Assembly: GCA_964349455.1 (NCBI GenBank) | Contig: CAYGGG010000017.1 | Coordinates: 1-16,104 of the forward strand | Origin: CSSED10-109M sp964349455 | GTDB lineage: Bacteria; Bacillota_I; Bacilli_A; RF39; UBA660 | DNA: 16,104 bases | Direction of reading: 5' to 3' | Shown here: positions 1 to 5,938 of the stretch, piece after piece | Layout: each line of letters opens with the position of its first letter | How positions within the stretch are numbered: the first letter of the stretch is position 1 | The notes under the pieces: model-generated | Databases searched by the model: none | What the model saw: only the letters and a program-made list of their open reading frames with translations | What the model was told of the DNA's origin: nothing | Position numbers and translations under genes: made by a program

Positions 1-274
1 TATTATATTTTTGATATTTTTTACTATAATTATTCAAAAAATATAATTTACTTAAAATATAATCTAAACTTTTTACCAAATACAAGAAAAAGATGGCAAA
101 GAAAATTTGATTTTTTTCTTGTTCATTTTTTAAAATAAATTTTTCGATTCTCTTTTCTATTTTAATTTTTTTATTTAATTCATAAATTGAATACCATAGC
201 AAAAACAAAATAACAATTAAAAATAAATAAACAAATGATATTTCAATTATTAAATCGTCTAATTTAATTTGCAT
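1..274 (-). CDS. TadB-like pilus assembly membrane protein, N-terminal part (cut by window edge)
   Basis: An open frame starts with ATG at 274 and stays open for 91 codons to base 1, so the C-terminus is missing. The start is preceded by GGTGATCAAA, a good ribosome binding site, and it overlaps the last 11 nt of cpaF. Translation shows one N-terminal membrane segment (about residues 12-28, rich in F, L, I and V) followed by a basic, charged stretch (residues 31-50, many K and E) and a second hydrophobic patch (about 55-65). Position directly behind cpaF and the N-terminal helix plus cytoplasmic linker fit TadB, the inner-membrane platform (T2SSF family) that works with the CpaF ATPase. No diagnostic T2SSF motif lies in the visible part, so the identity rests mainly on context. 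It is the last visible gene of the operon starting at the 2962-2990 promoter. Confidence 0.6.
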   Translation of the reverse strand, partial: MQIKLDDLIIEISFVYLFLIVILFLLWYSIYELNKKIKIEKRIEKFILKNEQEKNQIFFAIFFLYLVKSLDYILSKLYFLNNYSKKYQKYN

Positions 275-1580
275 TTTGATCACCAAAAATATCTTTTAAA
301 TCATGAAACCCCTTTTTCTTTATTTTGTCATAAACCTTTGGCACATAATCATACAAAACAAATTCACCAATCACTTCATTATTATCAGTTAAACCACTTT
401 GATTAAAGGCAAAGATTGATTTAATACTAATTATTTCACCATCATAACGGATAACTTCACTAATATTAATTACTTTTCTACGACCATCACTTAATCTTTC
501 AACTTCAATAATTAAATCAATTGCATTAGCAATATACTCACGAATTACTTTAATTGGAATTTCAACGCCAGACATCAATACCATTGCTTCCAATCGATTT
601 AAAGCATCTTCTGGACCATTGGCGTGTAATGTTGTTAAACCACCCTCGTGACCAGTATTCATCGCTTGTAACATATCAAAAGCTTCGGCACCGCGAACTT
701 CACCAACAATAATCCGATCAGGACGCATTCGCAAGGCGTTAATTACTAAATCACGAATTGAAATCGCACCAATTCCTTCATAATTACTCATTCTTGTTTC
801 TAATGAAATAACATGTTCTTGTTTTAATTTTAATTCAGCTGAATCTTCAATTGTAACAATTCTTTCTGTAACTGGAACAAAACTTGATAAAACATTTAAC
901 AAGGTTGTTTTTCCAGATCCCGTTCCACCACAAATTACAATATTTAGTTTTGATTTAACAGCTGCATCTAAAAACCTTGCCATATATGGTGTTAAAGTTC
1001 CATTTCTTAAAATATCATCAATTGTTGAAATTGTTTCCTTAAATTTACGAATTGTTAAAACCGGTCCTTTCGTTGATAAGGGTGGGATAATTGCGTTTAA
1101 TCGTGAACCATCTTTTAATCTAGCATCAACCATTGGATGAGCGGCATCAATTGTTCGACCGAGGGGCTGAATAATTCGTTGAATCGTTCTAATAATATGA
1201 TTATCATTAATAAATGAAACACTATTATCTCTTATTATTTTGCCATCTATTTCAATATAAATTTCATCTTTTTGATTAACCATTATTTCCGTAATAGCAT
1301 CATCTTGCAATAATTCAGTTATCGGCCCATAACCATTTACTTCATTGTTAATTAAACTATGCAAATAATTAATTTCAACGCTTGTTAAGTCATAGCCCTC
1401 AATTGTTTTTTTAATTTGCTCTTTGATCAATTCTTTTAATGGTTTACCTTGTTCGTGATTAAAGATCAAGTTTTCAATTATTTTAACTCGCAGTTCATCT
1501 AACACATCTTTATTAGCGAAAGCTTCATAATCAACCTGTGGTTTTAAATCAATTGCAAATTCATCAACTAATTTTTTCAT
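264..1580 (-). CDS. cpaF: CpaF/TadA-type pilus assembly ATPase
   Basis: A secretion ATPase that would power assembly of the Flp/Tad pilus at the inner face of the membrane. The 438-residue product has a helical N-terminal domain (1-90) and a RecA-like domain with Walker A GGTGSGKTT (218-226), the acidic box near IEDSAEL (244-250), Walker B RIIVGEVRG (289-297) with catalytic Glu294, and the His box GHEGGLTTLHAN (310-321). All are standard for the GspE/VirB11 superfamily and specifically the CpaF branch. A GTG at 1589 gives three extra residues, but ATG at 1580 is preferred: it has GGGTG at proper spacing, the same pattern as neighbouring genes, and the GTG itself lies in that ribosome site. 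It overlaps tadZ by 17 nt upstream and tadB by 11 nt downstream, so translation is probably coupled. Confidence 0.95.
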   Translation of the reverse strand: MKKLVDEFAIDLKPQVDYEAFANKDVLDELRVKIIENLIFNHEQGKPLKELIKEQIKKTIEGYDLTSVEINYLHSLINNEVNGYGPITELLQDDAITEIMVNQKDEIYIEIDGKIIRDNSVSFINDNHIIRTIQRIIQPLGRTIDAAHPMVDARLKDGSRLNAIIPPLSTKGPVLTIRKFKETISTIDDILRNGTLTPYMARFLDAAVKSKLNIVICGGTGSGKTTLLNVLSSFVPVTERIVTIEDSAELKLKQEHVISLETRMSNYEGIGAISIRDLVINALRMRPDRIIVGEVRGAEAFDMLQAMNTGHEGGLTTLHANGPEDALNRLEAMVLMSGVEIPIKVIREYIANAIDLIIEVERLSDGRRKVINISEVIRYDGEIISIKSIFAFNQSGLTDNNEVIGEFVLYDYVPKVYDKIKKKGFHDLKDIFGDQNAN

Positions 1581-2313
1581 TTTGAACACCCACTTCCAAT
1601 GCTTTTACCATTTGTTGATACACTTTTTTATTTTTCAAACGAGAATATCCAATTTTCCCCATCAATAAATCTTTTTCAAAATTATTTTGAAAACAATCTT
1701 TCCCTAAAACATAATCAATATTATGATTAAGCAAAGCTCTCACTTCTGTATCATCATAGTCATCTTTGTGCTTATCTTTGGCACGATTTAAAACAATTTT
1801 GTAATTTGTTTTTTCCATATTTTTATAAATATTTAACATTGTTCTTAAATTTTTTAAATCAATTAAATTTGGTGTTGTCAAAAATATAATTTGATTAACC
1901 AAATCCATAATCAATAGATTTGTTTTATCAATATTATGATTAGTATCAATTAAAATAATATCATATTTTACTTTAAATTGATAAAAAACCAAATTAAGTA
2001 AATTTATATTTAATTTTAATGATTTTCTAGGATCTTTTGGGGCGGCAATAAAGTCAATTTGATCATTATATTTAACAACATATTCTCCCAATTGATTAAA
2101 TCTTTTATGTTCAACATCATCAAATAAATCAAACAAATCATATTTGAATTCTTTATTTAAACTAGCAGCAATTGCACTACCAGATAAATCAAAATCAACA
2201 ATTAAAACCCTTTTATCTTTAAAAGCTACTGCTAAATTCAGTAAAAAGGTTGTTTTCCCAACCCCACCCTTAACTGATGTGATTGCAATTAGTTGTCCTT
2301 CTCTAACTGCCAT
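1564..2313 (-). CDS. TadZ/CpaE-like ParA/MinD-family ATPase
   Basis: A 249-residue deviant-Walker ATPase of the SIMIBI class. It has the KGGVGKTT P-loop (15-22), LIVDFDLSGS (37-46) and a Walker B-type DIILIDT (118-124). In Tad loci this slot is filled by TadZ/CpaE, which places the pilus machine at a pole or focus. Here there is no N-terminal receiver-like domain as in longer CpaE proteins, since the P-loop begins almost at the start. The ATG at 2313 is well supported by GAGGGG seven bases upstream. It lies 13 nt after the tadG-like gene and overlaps cpaF. The role in pilus localisation is inferred from context; a MinD/ParA partition function is the alternative but is unlikely inside this operon. 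Confidence 0.85.
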   Translation of the reverse strand: MAVREGQLIAITSVKGGVGKTTFLLNLAVAFKDKRVLIVDFDLSGSAIAASLNKEFKYDLFDLFDDVEHKRFNQLGEYVVKYNDQIDFIAAPKDPRKSLKLNINLLNLVFYQFKVKYDIILIDTNHNIDKTNLLIMDLVNQIIFLTTPNLIDLKNLRTMLNIYKNMEKTNYKIVLNRAKDKHKDDYDDTEVRALLNHNIDYVLGKDCFQNNFEKDLLMGKIGYSRLKNKKVYQQMVKALEVGVQNEKIS

Positions 2314-2326
2314 AAAAAATCCCCTC

Positions 2327-2632
2327 TCAATCTCCTAAATATGTTTTTTCAATGTTTTGATGTTTAATTATCACTGATTTTATTCGATAATTTATTGTTA
2401 TTTTTATTTGATTACCTTCTATTGTAATTTCTGGTTGATATTCTTTTAAATTAAACTTTATTTTTTCTAAATCTTTTTCTTTTTGATAATAAGTAATTGC
2501 ATTATTTACTTCTTGATCTATCTTTCTCGTTTGCAAATGGTAGTAACCTAAGTCGAATAAAATGATCATCGCACTAATTATAATTGGAATTAATAAAACA
2601 AAAATTACTAACACTTGTCCTTTACTTTTCAT
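2327..2632 (-). CDS. TadG-like pilus-associated protein (Tad N-terminal domain)
   Basis: A 101-residue small protein starting MKSKGQVLVIFVLLIP. It has a basic leader, a Gly-Gln junction and a single long membrane helix (about residues 8-28), followed by a polar C-terminal domain of about 70 residues outside the membrane. The GQVLVxF core with no Glu at +5 is like the N-terminal Tad segment of TadG-type proteins rather than a cleavable pilin, so it may stay as a membrane-anchored minor component. ATG at 2632 is chosen over an upstream TTG at 2656 because AAGGGG lies nine bases before it. It starts 11 nt inside the end of the tadE-like gene. It is far shorter than proteobacterial TadG, and its C-terminal domain was not recognised. 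Confidence 0.7.
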   Translation of the reverse strand: MKSKGQVLVIFVLLIPIIISAMIILFDLGYYHLQTRKIDQEVNNAITYYQKEKDLEKIKFNLKEYQPEITIEGNQIKITINYRIKSVIIKHQNIEKTYLGD

Positions 2633-2936
2633 AGAAATAGCCCCTTGTTTCAACAAAATATGGGTCTTTTAAAATGTTTCCTAATCCCGGTTTCATTAAT
2701 TCTACTTCTTTTTTTAAAATAATTTGCATCCGATTATTTTCAAAACTAATTTCGTTTGTGTCTAAATAATTTTCAATTTCTTCTTCTGATTCTAAATTTA
2801 ATACATAGTTTAAATCATTTTCCAATGCATTTCGATTAATAAAAATATTTGCTAAATCAACCATAATTAAGATAATAAAAACAAAAATTGGTAGTAATAA
2901 AACAAACTCAACTAATGCTTGACCTCTTTGGTTCAT
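2622..2936 (-). CDS. TadE-like minor pseudopilin
   Basis: A 104-residue protein with leader MNQRG followed by QALVEFVLLLPIF. This is the TadE signature: Gly at -1, Glu at +5, then one long transmembrane helix (about 6-29). By family knowledge, such minor pilins are cut after the Gly by a dedicated prepilin peptidase and help start Flp pilus assembly. No prepilin peptidase gene is visible in the window. The C-terminal part (30-104) is acidic in its first half and otherwise unrecognised. The start is preceded by AAGGAG and lies about 25 nt downstream of the -10 at 2962-2967. It is the first gene of the assembly operon and overlaps the tadG-like gene by 11 nt. Confidence 0.8.
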   Translation of the reverse strand: MNQRGQALVEFVLLLPIFVFIILIMVDLANIFINRNALENDLNYVLNLESEEEIENYLDTNEISFENNRMQIILKKEVELMKPGLGNILKDPYFVETRGYFYEK

Positions 2937-2961
2937 TTTATCAACTCCTTATTATATTTAG

Positions 2962-2990
2962 ATTATAACAAATTTATTATAATTTAACAA
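2962..2990 (-). promoter_or_regulatory. Promoter of the tad assembly operon
   Basis: Reading the minus strand: -35 TTGTTA (2990-2985), 17-nt spacer, -10 TATAAT (2967-2962), with TG one base before the -10 (extended -10). It lies between the flp terminator and the tadE-like gene, so pilin and assembly genes can be expressed at different levels. Confidence 0.75.
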
Positions 2991-2995
2991 TATAA

Positions 2996-3018
2996 TAAAA
3001 AAAGTAGTGAAAACTACT
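2996..3018 (-). terminator. Intrinsic terminator of flp
   Basis: A six-base-pair stem AGTAGT/ACTACT (3018-3013 with 3008-3003) closes a four-base loop and is followed by a run of T on the minus strand. It starts three bases after the flp stop codon. The stem is short and AT-rich, so termination may be partial. Confidence 0.6.
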
Positions 3019-3020
3019 AG

Positions 3021-3224
3021 TTAGTCTTTTTTATTAACACAAATGCCCTCGCCAGGCCTTTTGCCCTCAATATAAACCCTCCCAGAAAACTCACAGGTTG
3101 CCTTAGTCATCGCATCATGTAAGTAACCACTAATAAATTGCATTAAACTAAAAATGATAATTACAATTAGTGCAATTATTAGAATATACTCAACTAATGC
3201 TTGTCCCTTATGGTTGAGTGACAT
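3021..3224 (-). CDS. flp: Flp-type IVb major pilin
   Basis: A 67-residue prepilin. The short leader MSLNHKG is followed by QALVEYILIIALIVIII, the classic Flp core: Gly at -1, Glu-Tyr at +5/+6 of the mature chain, then one hydrophobic helix of about 20 residues that packs the pilus shaft. The mature C-terminal part is short (about residues 33-67) and contains two Cys (about 43 and 62) that could form a disulfide outside the membrane; the role of the Cys pair is inferred. Start ATG at 3224 follows GGGGTGGT. The gene has its own promoter (3245-3273) and terminator, separate from the assembly genes, as expected for an abundant subunit. Mature length is at the short end of the family but complete. 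Confidence 0.92.
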   Translation of the reverse strand: MSLNHKGQALVEYILIIALIVIIIFSLMQFISGYLHDAMTKATCEFSGRVYIEGKRPGEGICVNKKD

Positions 3225-3244
3225 CTTACCACCCCATTATCTTA

Positions 3245-3273
3245 ATAATAGTTTATTTTTATTTTTTTGTCAA
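3245..3273 (-). promoter_or_regulatory. flp promoter, back-to-back with the DUF192 promoter
   Basis: On the minus strand there is -35 TTGACA (3273-3268), a 17-nt spacer and -10 TATTAT (3250-3245), ending only about 20 nt before the flp start codon. The -35 box overlaps five bases of the plus-strand -35 at 3267-3272. Confidence 0.75.
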
Positions 3274-3295
3274 TTGGTTAAAGATATGTTATATT
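3267..3295 (+). promoter_or_regulatory. Promoter of the DUF192 gene
   Basis: Plus strand -35 TTGTCA (3267-3272), 17-nt spacer, -10 TATATT (3290-3295), with TG at 3287-3288 making an extended -10. The start codon is 16 nt further on. Confidence 0.7.
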
Positions 3296-3310
3296 AATTT
3301 TGGTGATAAA

Positions 3311-3634
3311 ATGGAAATTATTTTAGCTAATTCTTTTTTAAAGAGATTAATTGGTTTTAGTTTTAAGAAAAAAGTTGATTATATTTTACTGTTTAGAAAT
3401 TGCAAGGGAGTTCATACTTTTTTCATGAAATTTAATGTTGATCTTATTATGACTGATCAGAACAATCATTTTTTGTATTGTTTTAAAGAAATAAGTAAAA
3501 ATAAAATTATATATAAAAAAGATGCTTTTTTCATTTATGAAATTCCTAGTTTTTTTAATTATAAAATTGAAGATATAATTAATCGCGGTACTCAAATTCA
3601 TAATCAAGAATCTGAACTAAATCACCGTCTTTAG
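3311..3634 (+). CDS. DUF192 family protein
   Basis: The only convincing plus-strand gene, 107 residues. The family pattern is visible from end to end: an N-terminal LANSFLKRLIGFSF, the hallmark GVHTFFMKFNVDLIMTD (about 33-49), and a late FIYEIPSFF (74-82) matching the usual ELPAG region. The ATG at 3311 follows TGGTGATAAA; a longer frame reaching upstream has no ribosome site and overlaps both promoters. There is no signal peptide, although many family members are exported; the function of DUF192 is unknown. It is transcribed divergently from flp. Its last 18 codons (from 3579) overlap convergently with the end of obg, and no terminator is visible between them. A link to the Tad system is inferred only from the shared promoter region. 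Confidence 0.85.
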   Translation: MEIILANSFLKRLIGFSFKKKVDYILLFRNCKGVHTFFMKFNVDLIMTDQNNHFLYCFKEISKNKIIYKKDAFFIYEIPSFFNYKIEDIINRGTQIHNQESELNHRL

Positions 3635-4838
3635 CTCCTAATGCTTTTAATTTATCGTCAAGACCCATTTTTCTTAAGCGAAAAGTAAACCTTGTTAGGG
3701 CTTCTTCGCTTGAAAATTGGGTCATTTTTGTTAATTTTTCAATTTCTGCACCAGTTATAAGCCATGTTTGATTTTGTTTTGTTATTTTAAATGGTTCTTT
3801 TTCAATAAATTTATAAATAACATGACTTTCAAATTTTTCTTCTTGGTATAGGGGCTGGGTTTTTATTGTTTCTAACCGCGTTCCAATTTCTTCAATTAAT
3901 TTTTTTAAATTCTCACCCTTAATTGCTGATATTTCAATAATTGGTTTTTTTACTTTTGCTTTAAATTTTTTTAAATTTACCGTTGCTTGTTCAGCATCCA
4001 TTTTGTTAGCAATAATAATTTGTTCTTTTTCCAATAAAGCTGGATTATAACTTGCTAATTCCTGATTAATTAATAAATAATCTTGATATGGGTCTTCATG
4101 ACTCATATCAACTACATGCGCAATTATTCTTGTTCTTTCAATATGTTTTAAAAAGCGATCACCAAGTCCTTCACCTAAAGAAGCCCCTTTAATTAATCCA
4201 GGTAAATCAGCAACAACAAATGCTTTGTTACCACTTTCAACTACTCCTAAATTAGGTGATAAAGTCGTAAACGGATAGTCAGCTATTTTTGGCTTAGCAG
4301 CTGATATTTTTGAAATAATGGTTGATTTACCAACGCTTGGTAATCCAACCAAACCAACATCAGCTAATAATTTTATTTCAACTTTGATTTGTCTTTCTTC
4401 ACCAGGTTCACCATTTTCAGCAATTGAAGGTGCTGGATTATTACCAGTTGCAAAAGCCATATTACCACGACCACCACGACCACCTTTGGCAATTGTTATT
4501 TTTTGATTTTTTTCAGTTAAATCAGCAACAATTAAATTTGTATCTAAATCAGTAATAACTGTTCCTAAAGGCACTCTTACAATAACGTCATCAGCTTTTT
4601 TGCCGTGCTTGCCCTTACCACCACCATTGGTTCCTTTTTCGCCCTTGATTGTTTTTCGATACCTTAAATCTACTAAAGTACTAAGTCCTTCATCAACTAC
4701 AAAAATAATATCAGAACCTTTACCACCATTTCCACCATATGGTCCACCCATTTCTACATATTTTTCACGACGAAAAGCGATACATCCATTACCGCCCTCA
4801 CCAGCATTTATTTTTAAATTTATTTCATCAACAAACAT
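3579..4838 (-). CDS. obg: GTPase Obg/CgtA (50S assembly and stress GTPase)
   Basis: A 419-residue protein with all three Obg domains. The Gly-rich Obg fold covers 1-158 (many GG repeats such as GGPYGGNGGKG at 31-41). The G domain has G1 GLPSVGKS (165-172), switch I YPFTTLSPN (188-196), G3 DLPG (211-214), G4 NKMD (278-281) and SAIKG (304-308). A C-terminal OCT domain spans about 345-413. By family knowledge it binds the 50S subunit late in assembly and responds to nucleotide state. Length agrees with Bacillota homologues. It sits behind rplU-prp-rpmA, as is usual, but an rpmA terminator and a promoter at 4854-4862 give it independent transcription. The start follows GGTGATAAA. Its 3' end is overlapped by the convergent DUF192 gene. 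Confidence 0.97.
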   Translation of the reverse strand: MFVDEINLKINAGEGGNGCIAFRREKYVEMGGPYGGNGGKGSDIIFVVDEGLSTLVDLRYRKTIKGEKGTNGGGKGKHGKKADDVIVRVPLGTVITDLDTNLIVADLTEKNQKITIAKGGRGGRGNMAFATGNNPAPSIAENGEPGEERQIKVEIKLLADVGLVGLPSVGKSTIISKISAAKPKIADYPFTTLSPNLGVVESGNKAFVVADLPGLIKGASLGEGLGDRFLKHIERTRIIAHVVDMSHEDPYQDYLLINQELASYNPALLEKEQIIIANKMDAEQATVNLKKFKAKVKKPIIEISAIKGENLKKLIEEIGTRLETIKTQPLYQEEKFESHVIYKFIEKEPFKITKQNQTWLITGAEIEKLTKMTQFSSEEALTRFTFRLRKMGLDDKLKALGAKDGDLVQILDYEFEYRD

Positions 4839-4853
4839 TTTATCACCACTTTA

Positions 4854-4862
4854 ATTATATCA
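4854..4862 (-). promoter_or_regulatory. Extended -10 promoter of obg
   Basis: The minus strand reads TGATATAAT (4862-4854), directly after the T-run of the rpmA terminator. No convincing -35 box is seen 17 nt upstream, since that region is the terminator stem. The start codon is 16 nt downstream of the -10. Confidence 0.55.
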
Positions 4863-4889
4863 TAAAAAAAAAAGAAACTAGTGTTTCTT
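4863..4889 (-). terminator. Intrinsic terminator of rplU-prp-rpmA
   Basis: Stem AAGAAAC/GTTTCTT (4889-4883 with 4878-4872) with a 4-nt loop, followed by about nine T on the minus strand. The rpmA stop codon (4890-4888) contributes to the 5' arm. Confidence 0.85.
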
Positions 4890-5181
4890 AAAATTTTTCA
4901 GCATAAACGCTTACCTGCTTTTTACATCTTCCTAAGCGTTCAAATTTTACGTAACCATCTATTTTAGCATAAACGGTATCATCACTTCCAATACCAACAT
5001 TATTTCCTGGAAAAACTTTAGTTCCTCTTTGACGATACAAAATTGAACCACCAGTCACATATTGCCCGTCAGCTGCTTTTGCACCTAATCTTTTTGATTC
5101 AGAATCTCGCCCATTTTTAGTTGACCCCTGGCCTTTTTTATGCGCGAAAAACTGAATATCTAATTCTAAGTAATTTTTCAT
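4888..5181 (-). CDS. rpmA: 50S ribosomal protein L27 with cleavable N-terminal extension
   Basis: A 97-residue L27. The conserved body begins AHKKGQGSTKNGRDSESKRLG (split by the usual junction) and continues through YRQRGTKVFPGNNVGIG, all typical. The first 12 residues, MKNYLELDIQFF, form the extension known from Bacillota, ending in the QFF/A cleavage site that the Prp protease removes so that the mature tail can reach the peptidyl transferase centre. prp is the gene immediately upstream (11 nt gap), which supports this reading. The start is preceded by AGGAGGTG. It is the last gene of the rplU operon, and its stop codon lies inside the terminator. Confidence 0.97.
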   Translation of the reverse strand: MKNYLELDIQFFAHKKGQGSTKNGRDSESKRLGAKAADGQYVTGGSILYRQRGTKVFPGNNVGIGSDDTVYAKIDGYVKFERLGRCKKQVSVYAEKF

Positions 5182-5192
5182 TTTTACACCTC

Positions 5193-5480
5193 CTATTTCA
5201 TTTCGAGATTATTTGGATATTTTTTTGCTAATTGTGCTAATAAATCAAGCATATTTTCAATTAATAAATTTGTATTTTTTTTTGATTTTAAAATTTTTAT
5301 TTCAATTTGATTTTCATCTTGTTTATAAATAATACTGTTTTGATCAATTTTTAAGATCCCATTTATCGTTGTTGTTACAATGCTTGAAACAGCTGCACAA
5401 ACAATATCCTGTCCGTATTCAGCAAATTTAGCATGTCCTTTAATCATAATTGAATTTTCTTTCTTTACTACTTTTATCAT
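5193..5480 (-). CDS. prp: Ribosomal-processing cysteine protease Prp
   Basis: A 95-residue protein matching the YsxB/Prp family. GHAKFAEYGQDIVCAAVSS contains the catalytic His16 and Cys28. By family knowledge it cuts the N-terminal extension of L27, and the L27 encoded next to it carries a matching QFF/A site. The gene starts with ATG at 5480, four bases inside the end of rplU (ATGA overlap). No clear ribosome site precedes it (only AAAGTA), so translation probably depends on ribosomes finishing rplU, which would keep the protease below the ribosomal proteins. The length is slightly shorter than usual at the C-terminus but complete. Confidence 0.93.
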   Translation of the reverse strand: MIKVVKKENSIMIKGHAKFAEYGQDIVCAAVSSIVTTTINGILKIDQNSIIYKQDENQIEIKILKSKKNTNLLIENMLDLLAQLAKKYPNNLEMK

Positions 5481-5779
5481 TTTACTTTAATTGATTTGAT
5501 TAATAGCTTTGTGTAGGGCTGGCGATGGCCTTGTGTTCGACGATATTTTTTCTTTGGGTGCATCTTAAAGACAATTATTTTTTTATCTTTACCATGTTTT
5601 TCAACTTTGGCAATGACTTCAACATTATCTAAATATGGTTTGCCCGAAATACCATTACACATTAATACTTTATCCAATACTATTTCTGAATCAACTGCTT
5701 CTTCTAATTTTTCAACATAAAGAATGCTTTCTTCTTGAATATAGTATTGTTTGCCTCCAGTTTCAATGATTGCTTTCAT
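5477..5779 (-). CDS. rplU: 50S ribosomal protein L21
   Basis: A 100-residue L21 with the standard opening MKAIIETGGKQYYIQE and the C-terminal motif HPKKKYRRTQGHRQPYT followed by a basic tail, which contacts 23S rRNA. The start follows AAGGAGG at good spacing. It heads the rplU-prp-rpmA operon behind a consensus promoter (5873-5901) and a structured leader of about 87 nt, described in the separate leader entry. The stop TGA overlaps the prp start codon. Confidence 0.97.
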   Translation of the reverse strand: MKAIIETGGKQYYIQEESILYVEKLEEAVDSEIVLDKVLMCNGISGKPYLDNVEVIAKVEKHGKDKKIIVFKMHPKKKYRRTQGHRQPYTKLLIKSIKVK

Positions 5780-5866
5780 ATTTCCTCCTTATTATTTCTA
5801 AGACTCGCCATTAAGGTACTATGTTTAAACCTTTTCTGTGCGGTTGTAGAGTGAGGCTCTACACGA
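5780..5866 (-). promoter_or_regulatory. L21 leader (probable autoregulatory RNA of rplU)
   Basis: The 5' untranslated region predicted from the promoter is about 87 nt. It contains a seven-base-pair hairpin TGTAGAG/CTCTACA with a 5-nt loop (5863-5845), a CCGCACAGAAAAGGT segment, and a second possible stem AAGGT/ACCTT (around 5834-5813) before the ribosome site. Position and length match the L21 leader family known from Bacillota; I could not run a covariance search, so the family call is an inference. Confidence 0.65.
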
Positions 5867-5872
5867 TTTATA

Positions 5873-5901
5873 ATATTATCATAGAAAACTAAAATTGTCA
5901 A
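5873..5901 (-). promoter_or_regulatory. rplU promoter
   Basis: Minus strand -35 TTGACA (5901-5896), 17-nt spacer, -10 TAATAT (5878-5873) with TG one base upstream. It lies just behind the terminator of the acidic-protein gene. Confidence 0.85.
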
Positions 5902-5910
5902 TTTTTTTAT

Positions 5911-5934
5911 TAAAAAAAGACTTAAAAAGTCTTT
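5911..5934 (-). terminator. Intrinsic terminator after the acidic membrane protein gene
   Basis: Stem AAAGACTT/AAGTCTTT (5934-5927 with 5923-5916) and a 3-nt loop, followed by a T-run on the minus strand. It starts four bases after the stop codon. Confidence 0.8.
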
Positions 5935-5938
5935 CTAA

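Noticed and set aside
3218..3310. Longer N-terminus for the DUF192 protein
   Set aside because: This segment holds both divergent promoters and has no ribosome site; family similarity begins at the ATG at 3311.
3386..3607. Minus-strand frame antisense to the DUF192 gene
   Set aside because: The plus strand encodes a clear DUF192 protein with promoter and ribosome site; the opposite frame is an AT-rich by-product.
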